DNA of 64,000 nucleotides from UBA2279 sp041595875 (lineage in GTDB: Bacteria; Actinomycetota; Coriobacteriia; Anaerosomatales; Anaerosomataceae): the NCBI GenBank assembly GCA_041595875.1, contig JBFHJN010000005.1, positions 1 through 64,000 of the forward strand. Reading direction: 5' to 3'. Below the pieces are notes generated by a model, which was given only the letters and a program-made list of their open reading frames with translations, ran no database searches and was not told the origin of the DNA. This document shows positions 61,624 through 64,000 of this stretch, one piece after another (positions within the stretch are counted from its first letter, which is position 1; every line of letters begins with the position of its first letter). Made by a program: the position numbers and the translations under genes.

Positions 61624-61980
61624 TCACGCTCTGTCAGAGAAGTTCACCATGCCGTGCGACATCGGCTTGCCGCCTATCACATGGATGTGCAAGTGGTGAA
61701 CCGTTTGGGAAGCGTCCGCCCCCGAGTTCACGATGACACGATAACCGGACTCTTCGATCCCTTTGAGCTGGGCCACTCGCGATACAGCCGCAAACAGCTT
61801 GCCCAGCAGCTCTTCCGGGACGTTGTCGCTCATGTTCGCGTAGTGCTGCTTCGGGATGATCAGCGTGTGCACCGGCCCTTGAGGGGCGATGTCGTCGAAA
61901 GCGATCAGCTCATCATCCTCGAAGACCATCTTCGAAGGTATCTCGCCCTTTGCGACCATACAGAAGATGCATTCTGACAC
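61624..61980 (-). CDS. HIT family nucleotide hydrolase (HinT-like)
   Basis: 118 residues. HinT-type: CIFCMVAKGEIPSKMVFED at the N-terminus, and the histidine triad VHHLHIHVIGG. Hydrolyses adenosine phosphoramidate-type nucleotides. CxxC at the start is typical of bacterial HinT proteins. Confidence 0.95.
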   Translation of the reverse strand: MSECIFCMVAKGEIPSKMVFEDDELIAFDDIAPQGPVHTLIIPKQHYANMSDNVPEELLGKLFAAVSRVAQLKGIEESGYRVIVNSGADASQTVHHLHIHVIGGKPMSHGMVNFSDRA

Positions 61981-62024
61981 GTGGTTCCCTCCTCTTCAGC
62001 TCACGACTCGAGACTCGCGAACGG

Positions 62025-62258
62025 TCAGGCGTCGCTCGCCTCATCCTCGTCAAGCTCCCCTACCAGCATGGTGACGCGTTGTTCAGCATCTGCCAACTTG
62101 GACCTACATGCCCTCAGCAGGCTCACTCCCCGCTCATACCGGGCCAGGCCATCTTCCAGCTCGAGCTGGCCGCTCTCCAGTGCCTTGACGATCTGCTCAA
62201 GCTCGGACAGGGCTGCCCCAAAGGACAACTCATCCACGGACTTGTCCAACTCATCCAT
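62025..62258 (-). CDS. xseB: Exodeoxyribonuclease VII small subunit
   Basis: 77 residues. Helical hairpin fold with LSELEQIVKALESGQLELED and GLARYERGVSLLRAC, the family signature. Stops 1 base from the xseA end, forming the XseA-XseB nuclease that degrades single-stranded DNA. Confidence 0.96.
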   Translation of the reverse strand: MDELDKSVDELSFGAALSELEQIVKALESGQLELEDGLARYERGVSLLRACRSKLADAEQRVTMLVGELDEDEASDA

Positions 62259-63599
62259 CTAGCTCTCCGATCTGACAGTCTCAACCACACAGCCGAGTCT
62301 CGTCTCGGCAAGGCGGACGGCGACGCGATCGCCCACTGCGACATCATCGGCCGACCGCACGACCCTGCTGCCTGACGAGTCATAGCATACCGCGTATCCG
62401 CGCCGGAGGATGGCCAAAGGAGACAGATCATCCAGCCTTGCGGAGTACCCGGTCACTTCGACCATGGCTCTCTCCATCATCCGTTGTCCGGCGTCCGTCA
62501 GACGTTCTCCGCTCCGGGCGATGGCGTCTTCATGACGCTCCGTCAGACGACCGGCCACGCGAGCCAGGCCTTGCTCGCAATGGGTGAGCGCCTCGTGGTC
62601 CCTGACAAGCCGAGCAGGCAATGCGCGGCGCAGGGCGACATCTGCAAGGTCCAAAGCCTGCATCGAGGTACTGAACAGACAAGCCGGCTCGCGCATGACG
62701 GGCCGCTGCTGCAACAGACGCAAACGATGCTCACTGCCACGGATACTGTGATGCAGTGCCCTTCCCAGCAAGCGGGCCCTTCCATCGAGTCGCTTGCCCA
62801 ACTCGTCGACAGACGGTGCCACCGCTTCCGCTGCCGCTGTCGGGGTCGATGCACGGAGGTCTGCCACCATATCGGCGATCGTGTTATCCGGTTCATGACC
62901 GATGCCGCTGACCACCGGCGGACGACTGGCCGCGACCGCCCGGGCCACCTCCTCCGTGTTGAACGGCATCAGGTCCTCATAGCTGCCCCCACCCCGTGCG
63001 AGGATGACCACATCGACGTCTCCTCCGGCAGACATCATGGCCAGTGCGCCGGCGATGGCATCCGCCGCCCCCTCACCCTCGACACGAACGCCTGCAATGA
63101 CGAGCTCTGCCACAGGATAGCGGCGCCTCAGGGTACGTATGACGTCGTGCACCGCCTTCCCCCGGGGTGAGGTGACGAGTCCTATACGCGTAGGGAACTC
63201 AGGGATAGGCCGCTTGCGCGCATCAGACATCAGCCCGGCGTCTTCGAGGCGTCGGGCAAGCGCGGCAACCTGCATGCGCAAGACGCCCTCACCTGCGGGC
63301 GCCATGTTGCGCACCTGGAACTGCATGCGCCCCTTGGGAGCGTAGGCAGTGAACGATCCCGACACTTCCACCAGCATTCCCGCGCGCAAGTCCATACCTG
63401 ACGCCGCATAGACGTCGCGCCACATCAGGCACGGCAGAACCGCGAACTCGTCACCCAGAGTGAAGTACACGGCCTTGTATCCGGGTTTGACGGTGCATTC
63501 GGAGACCTCACCCAACACCCGCACCTGGACGCGCTCTAGCGCACCCTTAGCCATGCGCATGGCGTCAGAGACGCTGAGTGCCCTGTTTTCTGTTGTCAC
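62259..63599 (-). CDS. xseA: Exodeoxyribonuclease VII large subunit
   Basis: 446 residues. N-terminal OB fold (about 20-105: VLGEVSECTVKPGYKAVYFT), then the catalytic core (GLVTSPRGKAVHDVIRTLRR, ILARGGGSYEDLMPFN, VSGIGHEPDNTIAD) and a coiled-coil tail. Works with XseB. Confidence 0.96.
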   Translation of the reverse strand: MTTENRALSVSDAMRMAKGALERVQVRVLGEVSECTVKPGYKAVYFTLGDEFAVLPCLMWRDVYAASGMDLRAGMLVEVSGSFTAYAPKGRMQFQVRNMAPAGEGVLRMQVAALARRLEDAGLMSDARKRPIPEFPTRIGLVTSPRGKAVHDVIRTLRRRYPVAELVIAGVRVEGEGAADAIAGALAMMSAGGDVDVVILARGGGSYEDLMPFNTEEVARAVAASRPPVVSGIGHEPDNTIADMVADLRASTPTAAAEAVAPSVDELGKRLDGRARLLGRALHHSIRGSEHRLRLLQQRPVMREPACLFSTSMQALDLADVALRRALPARLVRDHEALTHCEQGLARVAGRLTERHEDAIARSGERLTDAGQRMMERAMVEVTGYSARLDDLSPLAILRRGYAVCYDSSGSRVVRSADDVAVGDRVAVRLAETRLGCVVETVRSES

Positions 63600-63656
63600 A
63601 GCCCCTCCTTGCCTCTCGCGCCATGATATCCCGCACCACTGACACCGTGGGACAGC

Positions 63657-64000
63657 TTAGCGCTGCTCGACCACCACTTCTCCGTCGGAGACGCGAAGAG
63701 AGATATCACCGCGAACAAGCGCCTCCAACTCCGCGCCGACCAGAGTGTGCCTCCAGCCCACCATGAGAGGACAGTTCTCACGCTCTCCCTCGGCAAAGCT
63801 CTCGATCTCATCGCGAGTGGCAAGCAGCGTGGGGGCGACGCCGTGCTCGCGTGCGCGGATACGCACGAGCACCCCGAGCAGATCGGAGAGCTGCGCGGCC
63901 GCCTTCGGCCCCCTCTTCCGCTTCGCCAGACGAGGGCGCTCCTCTTCCGGAACAGCCAGCCCGTCGGCCACCGCTGCGATGATGCCAGCGCCGAATCGAC
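63657..64000 (-). CDS. Ribonuclease D-like protein, C-terminal part (HRDC), truncated by the window edge
   Basis: The minus-strand frame is open from its stop at 63657 to the window end at 64000 with no stop codon (114 codons), so the GTG at 63971 is internal rather than the start. The end reads RFGAGIIAAVADGLAVP, then an HRDC-like helical stretch (QLSDLLGVLVRIRAREHGVA, LATRDEIESFAEG, GWRHTLVGAELEALVRG). This fits the C-terminal half of RNase D (rnd); the 3'-5' exonuclease part would lie beyond the window. Confidence 0.75.
   Translation of the reverse strand, partial: RFGAGIIAAVADGLAVPEEERPRLAKRKRGPKAAAQLSDLLGVLVRIRAREHGVAPTLLATRDEIESFAEGERENCPLMVGWRHTLVGAELEALVRGDISLRVSDGEVVVEQR

Noticed and set aside
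1..64000. CRISPR arrays, insertion sequences, prophage or integrase genes
   Set aside because: No regularly spaced repeats, transposase, integrase or phage structural genes were seen in any frame.

Overview
The window reads as a chromosomal segment of a strictly anaerobic, hydrogen-metabolising actinobacterium. The nearest fit I can suggest is a Coriobacteriia-like lineage (Anaerosomatales/OPB41 type); this is inference from gene content (rng-rplU-rpmA-obgE order, Rnf, two unrelated nickel hydrogenases, divergent LCP/LytR_C protein, acetyl-CoA synthetase, high GC, frequent GTG/TTG starts, many 4-bp ATGA/GTGA gene overlaps). No insertion sequence, prophage, CRISPR array or rRNA was seen. There is one tRNA.

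Layout. 1-9.1 kb (minus): ribosome and proline block rng-rplU-rpmA // obgE-proB-proA-nadD-yqeK-LCP/LytR_C-rsfS, with a strong promoter before rplU and a hairpin terminator after rpmA. 9.1-18.2 kb (minus): cell-shape operon mreB-mreC-mreD-mrdA-rodA followed by a DUF697 protein, a TIGR03960-type radical SAM protein and its DUF2344 partner. 18.3-25 kb (minus): radC, then rnfCDGEAB followed by a NusG-domain-II protein and a Gx-type transporter. 25-29 kb (minus): a four-gene soluble NAD(P)-linked [NiFe] hydrogenase (sulfhydrogenase type, group 3b-like). 29-43.9 kb: ndk, TPR protein, cyclophilin, an EF-G paralogue, tRNA-Arg(CCG), lipid genes (diacylglycerol-kinase family, plsY), a ferredoxin, a BshC-like/PIG-L deacetylase/GT2/OsmC group, a receiver-domain-PilT fusion, an rRNA methyltransferase, a cytochrome b5-like protein, a small secreted protein and a Crp-family regulator. 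44-48.5 kb: a 1022-residue FAD/Fe-S/CCG dehydrogenase fusion, HAD phosphatase and small proteins. 48.5-53.3 kb (plus): a membrane-bound periplasmic uptake hydrogenase hyaABC plus its protease hyaD. 53.3-64 kb: two-component system, transketolase, inositol-monophosphatase family protein, acs, 2Fe-2S protein, DegV, HIT, xseB/xseA and the C-terminal part of a ribonuclease D-like gene cut by the window edge.

Main discovery. The uptake hydrogenase large subunit gene appears to stop at Asp-Pro, exactly where the active-site CxxC motif should begin. The apparent stop is a TGA standing in the first cysteine position. The frame continues through I-G-C-A-V-H and a 20-residue C-terminal peptide to a TAG that directly abuts the ATG of hyaC. 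A stem-loop with an apical GUU starts a few bases after the TGA, in bacterial SECIS position. The small subunit carries a cysteine where ordinary [NiFe] enzymes have proline at the medial cluster, a [NiFeSe] signature. The gene is therefore best read as a selenocysteine-containing [NiFeSe] hydrogenase (Sec529), which a standard annotation would truncate.

How the genes work together (inference). HyaABC would oxidise H2 outside the membrane and pass electrons through cytochrome b to the quinone pool. HydBGDA would exchange electrons between H2 and NAD(P)H in the cytosol. Rnf would couple ferredoxin/NADH exchange to an ion gradient. The FAD/CCG fusion would feed electrons from a 2-hydroxyacid, and acs activates acetate.
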